Shown here one piece after another: positions 9,398-18,094 of a DNA stretch of 64,000 bases (the stretch's first letter is position 1; every line of letters begins with the position of its first letter). This DNA comes from Paucibacter aquatile (GTDB lineage Bacteria > Pseudomonadota > Gammaproteobacteria > Burkholderiales > Burkholderiaceae_C). The notes under the pieces are model-generated. The model was not told the origin of the DNA. It did no database searches and worked only from the letters and a program-made list of their open reading frames with translations. A program made the position numbers and the translations under genes. Location of the stretch: assembly GCF_002885975.1 (NCBI RefSeq), contig NZ_POSP01000003.1, positions 3,534,001 through 3,598,000 on the forward strand. Reading direction: 5' to 3'.

Positions 9398-11728
9398 TCA
9401 GGGCGTGTAGTTCACCTGCAGCGTGGCGCCGCTGTAGCTGGCATAGGCATACAGGCCGATGTAGACGTAACCCGGGGTGGGCGTGGGCAGATTGCAGGTT
9501 TCGTTGTTGCCGCCGCTTTCCTTGAGGCAGTCATAGCTGCCCGCGTCGGGCGCCTGGCCGTAGCGCACGAACAGATCGAGGTCACCCGTGCCGCCGCTGG
9601 TGCTGACCACCAGATTGCGCGCACCCTGGGGCAGCAAGACGCGGTAGAAGCGCCAGCTGCCGGTGCTGCCGGACAGGTTGCTCACGCTTTGGCCGTTGTT
9701 CAGCACCGGTGTGGTGTCGGCCGCCACGCTGACGGTTTTGCTGGTGCTGCTGCTCTTGCCTTCGTCGTCGGTGACGGTGAGATTCACCGTGTAGCTGCCA
9801 TCGGCGGCGTAGACATGGTTGACGCTGGCGCCATTGCCGGTCTGGCCATCGCCGAAGCTCCAGATGCGGTTGACGATTTGGCCGTTGTCGGCGCTGCGGT
9901 CGGTGAAGCTGACGCTGCGTTCCTGCGCCACCGCGTCGAAGGCGGCCACCGGCGCGGTGCTGGCATTCGGGTCGATGCGGATGAAGGCGGCGCTCAAAGC
10001 GCCCCAGTTGCCGGCGGCATCGCGGCCGCGCACATAGACTAGATGCGGGCCCGGCGCCCAGGCGCTGGTGTCCACGGTGGCGCGCACGGCTTCCTGCTTG
10101 CTGTCAAAAGCGCCGTCCACCGCCTGCATCGGCCGCGGCGAGGCCTGGCGGCCGCCCGGTGGGTGATCGACGTAGAACTGCGCGGCCGCGATGGTCTGCG
10201 TGGGCTCGGCGCCATTGCTGTTGTTGTAGCGCGTGTCGTCGAGGGTGGCGCTGATCTGCAGCACCGTGCCCGGCGGCACGCCGGTGGCGGCCAGGCCGCT
10301 GACGCTGACATTCAGCGCATCCGGGCCGGCCGGCGTCTGGTAGGGCGCGCGCACCACCTTGGCGGCATAGATCAGGGCCTGCAGATTGCTGGGCAGCAAG
10401 GTGTTCTGGTAGTAGCCGCAGGACTCAAAAAAGGCCGTGCCCAGCTCGAAGGTGAAGGCGGCCACGCCCAGCTCGCCATAGCTCGGGCCGTCGCTGGTGC
10501 CATCGGTCTCGTACAGGGCCAGCGAGCGCTGCGGTGTGTGGTTGTTGAAGAAGGCGAACTTGCGGCCCAGGGTGCTCAGCTGGCTGTCATTGGGCGCCGG
10601 TGTGCCGTTCGTGCCCCAGGGCCAGAGCAGCAGGCGGCCGTGGCTGTGGATGTCCAGGTGGATGCCGCTGGCATCCAGCGGCGCCGGGTCGTCGCGGCCG
10701 GTGCCACGGCGGTCGCGCCAGAGGCGGCGGATGTAGGCCTCGACGGCCTGCGTTTCGGGCTCGGAGGCGGCGCTGGGGCCGCGGTAGGTGTCGGAGCAGG
10801 CATTGCCGCTCGAACCGCTGGCCGTGCTGAACCAGCCAAAACCGAAGTTGCGGTTCAGGTCGGCGCCGCGGCTGTTGCTGGTGGCGCCGCAGTAGGCGGT
10901 GTTGGTGTTCTTGCGCCAGAGCAGGCCGGTCTCGGCCTTTTTGCGGCCATCGGGGTTGGTGGCCAGCAGCAGGTGGATCTCGTGCTGGTCGAGGATCCAG
11001 GTCATGTCCGGGTCCACACCATGGCCGTGGACCAGGCGCTTGGCGAACTCCAGCACCAGGGGCGTGGTCGCGTACTCGCGGGCGTGGATGCCGGCATTGA
11101 TGAAGAGCTTGGGCTTGCCGCTGGGGTAGGCGGCATTGCTCAGGCGCAGCACGCGCAGGTCGTAGCCGCCTTGGTTCTGCGTCTTTTGCCAGGAGTCACC
11201 GATGTCCACCCAGCGGGCCAGGTCGGGGCGCGCCGCGATCAAGGCATCACCCTCGGCAAACACCTCTTCAACCGTTGGGTAGCAGCTGTAGTTGGGGATG
11301 CCGACGAAGCTGGGCTGCGGTGCCCCGGCAGAGCGCAGGCGGCGTTGCTTGGCTGCTTGTTCTTCGCTGCGTGCCAGGGCCAGCTGGCGGTTCTGCCATT
11401 TGGCATCGGCTTGCAGGCTGAAGCCCAGGGCGCGCAGCTCGCGTTGCTCTTCGGCATTGGCGTTCACCACCACATAACCGAGTTCGTACTTGGACTCCAG
11501 GGTCTCGAAGCGGCTGTGGGCGATGGAGCGAGCCAGGGCGATGTCGCGGAAATAGGCCCGAACGACGCTGCGGCTGCCCACGTCCTGACCCGCGATGGCC
11601 GGCGTGAGCGCCGCCGCGCCAGCGCGCTGGATCGTCTCATGCGACCGGGCGGCACCGCTGTGCAACAGGGCCATGCCGGCGAGGATCAGCAGGGCGGATG
11701 AGCGCGATATCGGGTGCTGCGGCTTCAT
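9398..11728 (-). CDS. M14 zinc carboxypeptidase with PKD and pre-peptidase C-terminal domains
   Basis: Secreted multidomain carboxypeptidase, 776 residues. After a signal peptide and an N-terminal pro-region, the M14 domain spans about residues 150-460. Zinc ligands are H215 and E218 (IHAREY) and H361 (DIHSHG); the catalytic Glu is E428 (FTFELG). A PKD domain follows near 590-670 (AAFDAVAQERSVSFTDRSAD, then YTVNLTVTDDEGKS). A pre-peptidase C-terminal domain occupies about 690-776, with GTGDLDLFVRYG. PKD and PPC domains usually help secreted peptidases bind substrate or are trimmed on maturation. The ATG at 11728 has an AGGAG site upstream. Together with the M61 and S41 genes it makes a protein-degrading neighbourhood. 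Confidence 0.94.
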   Translation of the reverse strand: MKPQHPISRSSALLILAGMALLHSGAARSHETIQRAGAAALTPAIAGQDVGSRSVVRAYFRDIALARSIAHSRFETLESKYELGYVVVNANAEEQRELRALGFSLQADAKWQNRQLALARSEEQAAKQRRLRSAGAPQPSFVGIPNYSCYPTVEEVFAEGDALIAARPDLARWVDIGDSWQKTQNQGGYDLRVLRLSNAAYPSGKPKLFINAGIHAREYATTPLVLEFAKRLVHGHGVDPDMTWILDQHEIHLLLATNPDGRKKAETGLLWRKNTNTAYCGATSNSRGADLNRNFGFGWFSTASGSSGNACSDTYRGPSAASEPETQAVEAYIRRLWRDRRGTGRDDPAPLDASGIHLDIHSHGRLLLWPWGTNGTPAPNDSQLSTLGRKFAFFNNHTPQRSLALYETDGTSDGPSYGELGVAAFTFELGTAFFESCGYYQNTLLPSNLQALIYAAKVVRAPYQTPAGPDALNVSVSGLAATGVPPGTVLQISATLDDTRYNNSNGAEPTQTIAAAQFYVDHPPGGRQASPRPMQAVDGAFDSKQEAVRATVDTSAWAPGPHLVYVRGRDAAGNWGALSAAFIRIDPNASTAPVAAFDAVAQERSVSFTDRSADNGQIVNRIWSFGDGQTGNGASVNHVYAADGSYTVNLTVTDDEGKSSSTSKTVSVAADTTPVLNNGQSVSNLSGSTGSWRFYRVLLPQGARNLVVSTSGGTGDLDLFVRYGQAPDAGSYDCLKESGGNNETCNLPTPTPGYVYIGLYAYASYSGATLQVNYTP

Positions 11729-11884
11729 GGGGCGGGTCTCCTTGTGGGGGCGCGCCCGGGGGATGGGTCGCTCCTCCAGCCGGGCTGGAGGGCGGGTGGC
11801 GCGACAAGCGGCCAGTTTCAGCAGCCGCTGGATCCGCGGCCAGCGGTGAAAACCCGCCTGCTGCTGTGCTGTGGCGTCGCCGCG

Positions 11885-12946
11885 TTAGGGGTTTACCTGG
11901 GCGATGTGCGCCCGCTCGGGCTGGCACTCGCCGGCCGGTAGCAGCGCCTGTTCGCGCTCGCGGCTGAGGCAGGGGCTGGCGCTGCGCGGCCCGGCGCGCA
12001 GCCAGGCCACGGTGTCGGCCAGGGTCTGAGCCAAGGGCGTGAAGCGCAGCCCGGCCGCTTCGGCGCGCGGGTTGCGCATCTCCATCATGGCGTTGTCGGC
12101 TTCGGGCAGCCAGTAGGGCAGATCGGCAAAGGGCTGAACCCCGGCGGCCAGCAGTTCGGCCTCGGGCCGCCAGCACAGCTCGGCGCGGCTGCCGCAGGCG
12201 CTGCGTGCGGCCGTCAGCAAGGCGCCCATGCTCAGGCCATCGGCACCCGTGGTGTTGAACAGGCCGCCCTGGCCTGCCTCGGCCTGTTGCAGGGCGAAGC
12301 GGGCGATGTCGCGGGCGTCGATCAGGCGCACCGGGCGCTCGGGCCGGCCCGGGGCCAGCACGGGCGCGCCGTCTTCCGCGGCATCGAGCAGGCGCAACAA
12401 CCAGTAAGGCAGGCGCGGGCTGTAGTCGTAAGGGCCGACGATGAAGCCGGGGCGCAGGATCAGGGCGCGCTCGCCCATCACCGCTTGAACCGCCCGTTCG
12501 CACAGCACCTTCAGGCCGCCGTAGGCTGCGCCATAGCCACCGCCTGATTGCGAGGCACCCGCGGTGGCCTGCGTCTCGGCTTGGGCCAGGGCCTCTGCGC
12601 TGAGCTCGGCCACGGGCGAGGTCTCGTCGGTGTCGGCGTCGATCTGCGGGTAGACCGAGATGGTGGAGATCAGGGTGTAGTGCTCGCAGGCCTCGCGCAG
12701 CAGCTCGGCGCTGCGCTGCGCGGCGCTGGGCAGGTAGCAGCTGGGGTCGAGCACCGCATCCCAGCGCCGGCCGCGCAGGATGGACAGGTCGCCGCGCCGG
12801 TCGCCCTGAAGCTGCTCGACGCCGGCCATCAGCCGTCGGCCCTGGCTGCCGCGGTTGAACAGCGTCACCTCATGGCCGGCGGCCAGGGCCTGTTCGGCCA
12901 TGTGGCGGCCGAGGAACTGGGTGCCACCGAGGATCAGGAGTTTCAT
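11885..12946 (-). CDS. NAD-dependent epimerase/dehydratase (extended SDR family)
   Basis: Cytoplasmic extended short-chain dehydrogenase, 353 residues. The N-terminal Rossmann motif GGTQFLG (residues 7-13) binds NAD(P). A YGAAYGGLK segment near 165-175 is the position of the usual YxxxK active site, here with Tyr and Lys both present. The C-terminal half resembles sugar epimerase-like or CSP41/RNA-binding-type SDR proteins; the substrate is unknown. The ATG at 12946 starts directly at the Rossmann strand (MKLLILGG); the upstream open frame to 13012 adds nothing conserved. It is separated from the M14 gene by about 155 bases with no visible regulatory element. Confidence 0.87.
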   Translation of the reverse strand: MKLLILGGTQFLGRHMAEQALAAGHEVTLFNRGSQGRRLMAGVEQLQGDRRGDLSILRGRRWDAVLDPSCYLPSAAQRSAELLREACEHYTLISTISVYPQIDADTDETSPVAELSAEALAQAETQATAGASQSGGGYGAAYGGLKVLCERAVQAVMGERALILRPGFIVGPYDYSPRLPYWLLRLLDAAEDGAPVLAPGRPERPVRLIDARDIARFALQQAEAGQGGLFNTTGADGLSMGALLTAARSACGSRAELCWRPEAELLAAGVQPFADLPYWLPEADNAMMEMRNPRAEAAGLRFTPLAQTLADTVAWLRAGPRSASPCLSREREQALLPAGECQPERAHIAQVNP

Positions 12947-13065
12947 GGCGCGGGCGGGAATGTCAGGGATGGGCGTGCGCCCGATTGTGGGTGGCCCGGA
13001 TCGCCGATCCATTGGTCATGCGGGGGAAACCCGTGCCGGGACCGAAGCGCGCCCGGCCCCTGAGG

Positions 13066-13941
13066 TCAGAGCCTCGCCTTGATGCGCTCGGCCCGCATCT
13101 CGGCGTCGCTCAAGGCCTTGGCCACCAGGACGGAGCCGCTGGCGCTGTTGCGCAGGCCCAGGGCGTAGACGCCGCCCTCCAGGCGGGCGACGACTTGGGA
13201 GCCGTCGTCGGCGCTGACGGTCAGCGCGCCGTCGGCACTGACGCTCATCTTCAGCGGCAGGCCGATGGCCGGCGTGCTCTTGATGCTGAGGCTGCGCTCG
13301 CTGTAGAGGTAGCCATCGGCCTTGCGGCCCGCGAAGCGCAGATCGCCGTAGTCACGCTGGCTGCCCAGGTACGCAAAGTTCAGGCTGCCGCTGGCATTGA
13401 AGCTGCTGCCGGAGGGGATGTCGAAGTTCAGGTCGGCCGTGACGCTGATCTCGGGCGTTTCGCTGTAGAACTTGGCCAGCAGCAGTTTGTTCAGGCGGTA
13501 GCGCACCCCGGCGGTGGCAGCCAGGCTGGTGTCCACCTCCCAGCTGCCCGAAGTCACCTGCACATTGCCCTGGTTGCAGTTGTCGGCCGTGTAGCGCCAG
13601 AGCGTGGCACCACTGCGTTCCAGCGTCACGGTGCCGCCCTGCAGGCAGGGGTAGCGGCCGGCCACGTTCTGGGTCTTGTAGAGATCCAGCAGAAGGGGGC
13701 GCAGCACTTGGCCCACATCGACCTGGCTGTGCTGGTCGGCCATCTGGGCCACGGCCACGGCACGCACCATATTGTCGATGTTGAGCTTCTTGACCTCGCG
13801 GTCCGGCGTCAGTTCCAGGGTCACGCCAGCGCCGCCGCCGCAGGCGCTCAGGCCCAGCAAAGCCAGCAGCGGCATCAGGTGCGCCCAGCGCGGGAGGGCA
13901 GAAAAGCGAGGGGCGGGCAGGGTGTTCATGGTGGGAGCCAT
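13066..13941 (-). CDS. lipoprotein of unknown function
   Basis: A 291-residue exported lipoprotein with lipobox LSAC (C34) followed by GGG. The mature protein is rich in beta-strand-like segments and short polar repeats; two Cys (PCLQGG, DNCNQG) may form a disulfide. I recognise no family. It starts 51 bases after the stop of the patatin/outer-membrane gene on the same strand, so it is likely co-transcribed and may serve the same envelope process. Start choice is uncertain: ATG at 13941 or the in-frame ATG at 13929, neither with a clear ribosome-binding site. Confidence 0.75.
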   Translation of the reverse strand: MAPTMNTLPAPRFSALPRWAHLMPLLALLGLSACGGGAGVTLELTPDREVKKLNIDNMVRAVAVAQMADQHSQVDVGQVLRPLLLDLYKTQNVAGRYPCLQGGTVTLERSGATLWRYTADNCNQGNVQVTSGSWEVDTSLAATAGVRYRLNKLLLAKFYSETPEISVTADLNFDIPSGSSFNASGSLNFAYLGSQRDYGDLRFAGRKADGYLYSERSLSIKSTPAIGLPLKMSVSADGALTVSADDGSQVVARLEGGVYALGLRNSASGSVLVAKALSDAEMRAERIKARL

Positions 13942-13992
13942 TGTCGTTGGTCAGGAGAGATCGTATGAATGACTGAAATGCGAAGGCTGCGG

Positions 13993-16278
13993 TCACCAGA
14001 CCGGTCCGACGACGAAGTAGAGCCGGCTGCCGCCATTGCGGGTGCTGCCCAGGCCCAGATAGACCGGGCCGAAGCGGCTGTCGATGGCCAGGAAGGCGCT
14101 GGCGGCGTTGCGTGCCTGGCGGCGCAAGCCGGTTTCGCCAAAGGGCACTGAGCGCTCGTTGCCAAACTCCAGCGAGGCGCCGATGCGCAGGGTGTCGCCC
14201 AGGCCGATGGGCATCTGGCCGATCTTGCGCGCCAGCACCAGTCGGCCGAAGGCATAGGACTGGGTCTTGGAGCTGGGCTCGCTGCCCGAGAGGCGCAAGA
14301 AGCCGCCCAGGCCCTCGCCCTGGGGCAGCTCCACATCCACACTGTTGAAGCTGCCGGCCAGGGCGCCGTAGACATGGCCAGCCCAGTCGCCCGAGCGGAA
14401 GGCGCGCATCACGCGGGTCTGGTAGGTCGAAGGGCGGCCGGTCAGCGTCACCGGGTAGCGACGCAGGGCTACATGGATCAGGGTGCCGCGCGCCGGGAAG
14501 GCGGGTGCATCCAGGGTGTCGCGGCGCCAGCGCAGCTCGGGCAGGCTGAAGGTGGCGCGGATCTGCCGGTCGGCATCACGGTAATCGGAATGGATGCGCA
14601 GGCCCACCAGCTGCAGATCGCCCCAGAAACCCATCTGCCGGCCCAGGGCCAGGCCGGTCTGGCTGAGGTTCCACTGGTAGGGCTTGAGCGACTCCGAATC
14701 GCGAATGCCGAGGTACTCCACGCTGGGTTCCAGGTACCAAGGTGAACCGGGGCCCAGTGGCTGCATCAGCGCAGTCTTGAACTCGCGGTAGCCGCCCAGC
14801 TTGGCGCTGGTGCGCAGCTCGGCGCCCCAGTCGTTGAGCCAGCTCAGGGTGTGCATGGCGGCCAGGGTGTTGCGGTTGAAGCTCTTGAAATCACTGGCCA
14901 GCTCGATGCCCAGGCGCAGGCGGCTGCGCGTCCAGGGCGCCTCTGTGACCTTGATCAGCACATCGCGCTGTTCGCCGTGGTCGTGGATCTGGGTCTGCAC
15001 GCGTTCGAAATCGCCACGGCCGTAGAGCTGGGCGCTGGCCAGCTGCACATCGGCGCGGCTGACCGGCTGGCCGGACTCCAGGCCCAGCTCCTTCTTCAGC
15101 GCCTCGGGGTTGGTGAACCTGCTGCCCTCGATGCGCAGCGTGCCCAGGGGCAGGGTGGCGGCCATGGGCCAGAGCGCGGCATTGCGGCGCGCCTCATGCT
15201 GGGCGTACTCCTCCTGGCTCAGGGCCAGCGCCTGCAGCTGCGCGGCCATATCGGCGGTGGCCTGCTCGCCCTCGCGAATGGCGCCGGCGCTGCGCTCGAA
15301 ATCGGTCAGGCCCAGGCCCGGCATTTCGGGCGTGATCAGAAAGTCGCCCTGGCGCAGCTCGGCCAGCGAGCGCTCCACGTTCTGCGTGGTCAGGATCTTG
15401 ATCATCTGGTCGGTGACGCTGAGCGCGCTCTGGATCTGCTGCTCGTCCAGCAATGGCGAGCCGACATTGACCGCGATCACCACATCGGCGCCCATCTGCC
15501 GGGCGATGTCCACGCCCAGATTGCGCACCAGGCCGCCGTCCACCAGCAGCCGGTCCTTGACCCGCACCGGCGAGAACAGGCCCGGCACCGCCATCGAGGC
15601 GCGCAGGGCCAAGGACAGGGGTACATCGTCCAGCACCACCAGGCGGCCGTTGATCAGGTCGGTGGCCAGGGCCTTGAAGGGCAGGGGCAGCAGGGGCAGC
15701 GGGGTTTCGGCGCGGGCATCGGGCGCCAGGCTGTCGAGCGTGAACTCCAGCGCGCTGTTGCCGGCCGCCGCGGCCGGCAGCATCACGCCCTCGGGCCCCA
15801 GGCCGAACTCCAGGCGCGAGGCCAGCATGCGGTCGTCCTCGCGGCGGCGCTGTGCCAGCTCGCGACGGCCGGGCCGGTCGGCCAGGATGCTGTTCCAGTC
15901 GGCCTCGGCCACCAGGGTTTCCAGGTCCTCGACGCTGCGGCCGGCGGCGAAGGCGCCGCCCACCACCGCGCCCATGCTGGTGCCCACCACCAGGTCGATG
16001 GGGATGCGCTGCGCCTGCAACGCCTTGAGCACGCCGATATGGGCCAGGCCGCGCGCGCCGCCGCCCGACAGCACCAGGCCGATGCGCGGGCGCGTGCCCG
16101 GCACCGGGGCGCTGCTGGTCTTGGCGGTTTCGCTTGGTCCGGTGGCGGCCTGCAGGCTGTTGCTTGAAAAGCCCAGCAGCAGGCCCAGCAGCGGGGCTGC
16201 CCATGCTGCGCGCCATGCCCCGCCATGCCGCTGCCGCCGCCGTCCTCCGCCGTCGGGCGCCTCCTCGTTTCCGCTCAC
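13993..16278 (-). CDS. patatin-like phospholipase fused to outer-membrane beta-barrel domain
   Basis: Exported protein of 761 residues resembling the PlpD-type patatin autotransporters. After a signal peptide ending near LQA (about residue 44), the patatin domain has the oxyanion loop SGGGARG, nucleophile S101 in GTSMG and D247 in DGG, which together make a complete Ser/Asp dyad. A POTRA-like segment (about 395-475, LRIEGSRFTNPEAL) and a C-terminal BamA/Omp85-type barrel follow, ending in an aromatic residue (FVVGPVW). Known relatives act as lipid A1-type esterases. GTG at 16278 is chosen because AGGAGG lies seven bases upstream; an ATG at 16335 is in frame but lacks such a site. The next gene downstream encodes a lipoprotein. 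Confidence 0.92.
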   Translation of the reverse strand: MSGNEEAPDGGGRRRQRHGGAWRAAWAAPLLGLLLGFSSNSLQAATGPSETAKTSSAPVPGTRPRIGLVLSGGGARGLAHIGVLKALQAQRIPIDLVVGTSMGAVVGGAFAAGRSVEDLETLVAEADWNSILADRPGRRELAQRRREDDRMLASRLEFGLGPEGVMLPAAAAGNSALEFTLDSLAPDARAETPLPLLPLPFKALATDLINGRLVVLDDVPLSLALRASMAVPGLFSPVRVKDRLLVDGGLVRNLGVDIARQMGADVVIAVNVGSPLLDEQQIQSALSVTDQMIKILTTQNVERSLAELRQGDFLITPEMPGLGLTDFERSAGAIREGEQATADMAAQLQALALSQEEYAQHEARRNAALWPMAATLPLGTLRIEGSRFTNPEALKKELGLESGQPVSRADVQLASAQLYGRGDFERVQTQIHDHGEQRDVLIKVTEAPWTRSRLRLGIELASDFKSFNRNTLAAMHTLSWLNDWGAELRTSAKLGGYREFKTALMQPLGPGSPWYLEPSVEYLGIRDSESLKPYQWNLSQTGLALGRQMGFWGDLQLVGLRIHSDYRDADRQIRATFSLPELRWRRDTLDAPAFPARGTLIHVALRRYPVTLTGRPSTYQTRVMRAFRSGDWAGHVYGALAGSFNSVDVELPQGEGLGGFLRLSGSEPSSKTQSYAFGRLVLARKIGQMPIGLGDTLRIGASLEFGNERSVPFGETGLRRQARNAASAFLAIDSRFGPVYLGLGSTRNGGSRLYFVVGPVW

Positions 16279-16285
16279 GTGTCGT

Positions 16286-16291
16286 CCTCCT
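16286..16291 (-). promoter_or_regulatory. ribosome-binding site that decides a GTG start
   Basis: A perfect AGGAGG on the minus strand, seven bases before the GTG at 16278. It favours the shorter GTG-initiated patatin protein over longer ATG-initiated versions. Confidence 0.8.
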
Positions 16292-16488
16292 GCGCGGTCT
16301 GCCGCCAGGTGGGCGGTCTGCCGCTGTCTCTTCATGCCTGCTGCTCGGGCGTCAGCCCCGCCTGCGGGCGCGATTGTGCGCGACTTGCATGACGGTGCCG
16401 CTGCTTCGCATAGAGTGCTGTCTTTCGCACCCGTCCGGCTCTGACGCACCGGGTGAGAACCCTGAGTGGGCGCCGAGGCTGGCCCCGA

Positions 16489-17604
16489 ATGAACCGCTTG
16501 CCGAGGTGCTGCGCCGTGTTTCGACTGTTCCGTTTTGCTTCGCGCGCCGCCGCTGACCATGCGGCGGACCCGCGCGCCACCGTCAAGCCCGAGGATTTCA
16601 ATGTCGCGCCCGCCCTGCTGGGCCAGCCCCTGGCTACGCCGCGCCAGCGGGCCCTGGCCATGGGCATCGATGTGGCCGTGCTGGCTTTGGTGAGCCAGCT
16701 GGCCAACAACTGGCTGATGATGGCGGCCGCCCTGGGCCTCTACACCTGGCTGCGCCAGACCCGGCCCGAGGTGTTCGCCCGCCTGCGCTGGCGACGGGGC
16801 CGCACGAACCTGGCTGCCGGCGCCACAGAGTCGGCGGACGCCGACCTGGTCTTGGCGCCGCCGCCCCAGGCCCCGCGGCGGCGCTGGCTGTCCTGGCTGC
16901 TGGTGGCCTGGTTCAGCTACCAGGGCGTGACGCTGCTCTTCCACGGCGACCCGGAGGCCGAGGCCGACGCTGCGGCCGAGGCGGCCAGCGAGCTCAGCAC
17001 CCCGCTCAGCAAAGCCGAGCTGCGCGCGCTGCGTGAGCAGGCGGAGGAAGAGCCGGAGGCCGCGACCGATGCGGCGGAAACCGTGGCTTCAGCGGCTTCA
17101 GCGGCGGAGCTGGCGCAAGCGCTGCAACACGCGCAGGCGCAGCACCACCAGGCATTGCACCGCCTGCTGCGCGAGCAGGAGTCACAGCTGGAGCATTTGC
17201 GCGAAGAGGTGGTGCTGGCCGGCCAGCCGCAGGCCATGCGCTGGCTCAAGGCGGGCAAGCGCTGGCTCGATGAGCTGCTGCGCCATTACGTGACGCCGGC
17301 GCTGTACTTCTGCCTGCTGCCCCTGCTCTGGCCGGGCCAGACCCTGGGCAAGCGCCTGCTGGGCCTGCGCGTGCAGGAGCTCAGCGGCAAGCCCATGACC
17401 TTGATGCTGGGCTTCAGGCGTTTTGGCGGTTATGCCGCCGCCACCGTCACCGGCGGCATCGGGCTGCTGCAGATCCTCTGGGATCCGAACCGGCAGGGCC
17501 TGCAGGACAAGACGGCGCACACGGTGGTGATTGATGTGCGCGGGCAGCAACCACCTGCTCCCGCCTTGCAAGCCACGCCCCAGGAAAATTCAAGCCTTGA
17601 TTAG
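16489..17604 (+). CDS. RDD family membrane protein with long coiled-coil insertion
   Basis: Inner-membrane protein of about 371 residues. The N-terminal RDD segment (PRQRALAMGIDVAVLALV) and a C-terminal membrane segment (YFCLLPLLWPGQTLGKRLLG) match the two conserved parts of RDD proteins. Between them lies an unusually long insert (about residues 155-255) rich in Ala and Glu, with heptad-like charged runs (LREQESQLEHLREE) that should form a coiled coil. The function of RDD proteins is mostly unknown; some are thought to act in ion transport. The start is uncertain: ATG at 16489, or GTG at 16516 with a GAGG site upstream. It is divergent from the patatin gene, about 210 bases apart. Confidence 0.83.
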   Translation: MNRLPRCCAVFRLFRFASRAAADHAADPRATVKPEDFNVAPALLGQPLATPRQRALAMGIDVAVLALVSQLANNWLMMAAALGLYTWLRQTRPEVFARLRWRRGRTNLAAGATESADADLVLAPPPQAPRRRWLSWLLVAWFSYQGVTLLFHGDPEAEADAAAEAASELSTPLSKAELRALREQAEEEPEAATDAAETVASAASAAELAQALQHAQAQHHQALHRLLREQESQLEHLREEVVLAGQPQAMRWLKAGKRWLDELLRHYVTPALYFCLLPLLWPGQTLGKRLLGLRVQELSGKPMTLMLGFRRFGGYAAATVTGGIGLLQILWDPNRQGLQDKTAHTVVIDVRGQQPPAPALQATPQENSSLD

Positions 17605-17625
17605 GGTGCGAATGGTTGCCAACGA

Positions 17626-18006
17626 TCATTCATCGTTGGTGTTGCTGATGCTCGGGTCGGTGGTGATTGGTGCCCCACTCAGCGCATCGATGACGGTCAT
17701 CGTGTACTTGTAGGACTGCGCGTTGTTGTTGTAGTCGCCCAGTGCCAAGGTGGCTGCATTGATCAACCAAGCGATAGGGAACTCCGCATCCGCGTCAGCG
17801 CTGTTGATGACCAAGGCAGAGCCATCCGACGGGAAGTAGTAGCCCGGACTGACCAGGGAGTACACGATCAGTGCATTGGCCTGATTGCTCAGAGTCACCG
17901 GGTCTGGGTTGAAGACCAAATAGGGTTCGGTGCCTTGCGCTGCTTTGACCGTGACGCTGACGGCGAAGACATTGTTTTGAATCGGGGTCGATTGGTTCGA
18001 GGGCAT
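17626..18006 (-). CDS. small protein of unknown function, possibly DP-EP family
   Basis: A 126-residue product without a signal peptide or membrane helix, predicted to be mostly beta strand (NVFAVSVTVKAAQG, EPYLVFNPDPVTL). The paired DP/EP dipeptides and the ending DPSISN recall the small DP-EP family (DUF1888), but this is a weak, memory-based match. The start at 18006 is an ATG 88 bases after the kinase gene stop; the same strand and order (sigma factor, kinase, this gene) suggest it is the output or partner of that signalling pair. Base composition is lower in G+C than most neighbours. Confidence 0.6.
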   Translation of the reverse strand: MPSNQSTPIQNNVFAVSVTVKAAQGTEPYLVFNPDPVTLSNQANALIVYSLVSPGYYFPSDGSALVINSADADAEFPIAWLINAATLALGDYNNNAQSYKYTMTVIDALSGAPITTDPSISNTNDE

Positions 18007-18094
18007 GGTGGGGCGATCGTTGAGGTGGATTGATAGGGTCGCGTGAGTCCAAGGATGAACCTGGCTTGCAGGAGGCGTAACCCAGCGGGCTGCG

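Noticed and set aside
16279..16944. Long N-terminal extension of the patatin protein up to 16944
   Set aside because: No family-like residues; AGGAGG directly precedes the GTG at 16278, and the extension overlaps the divergent RDD gene.
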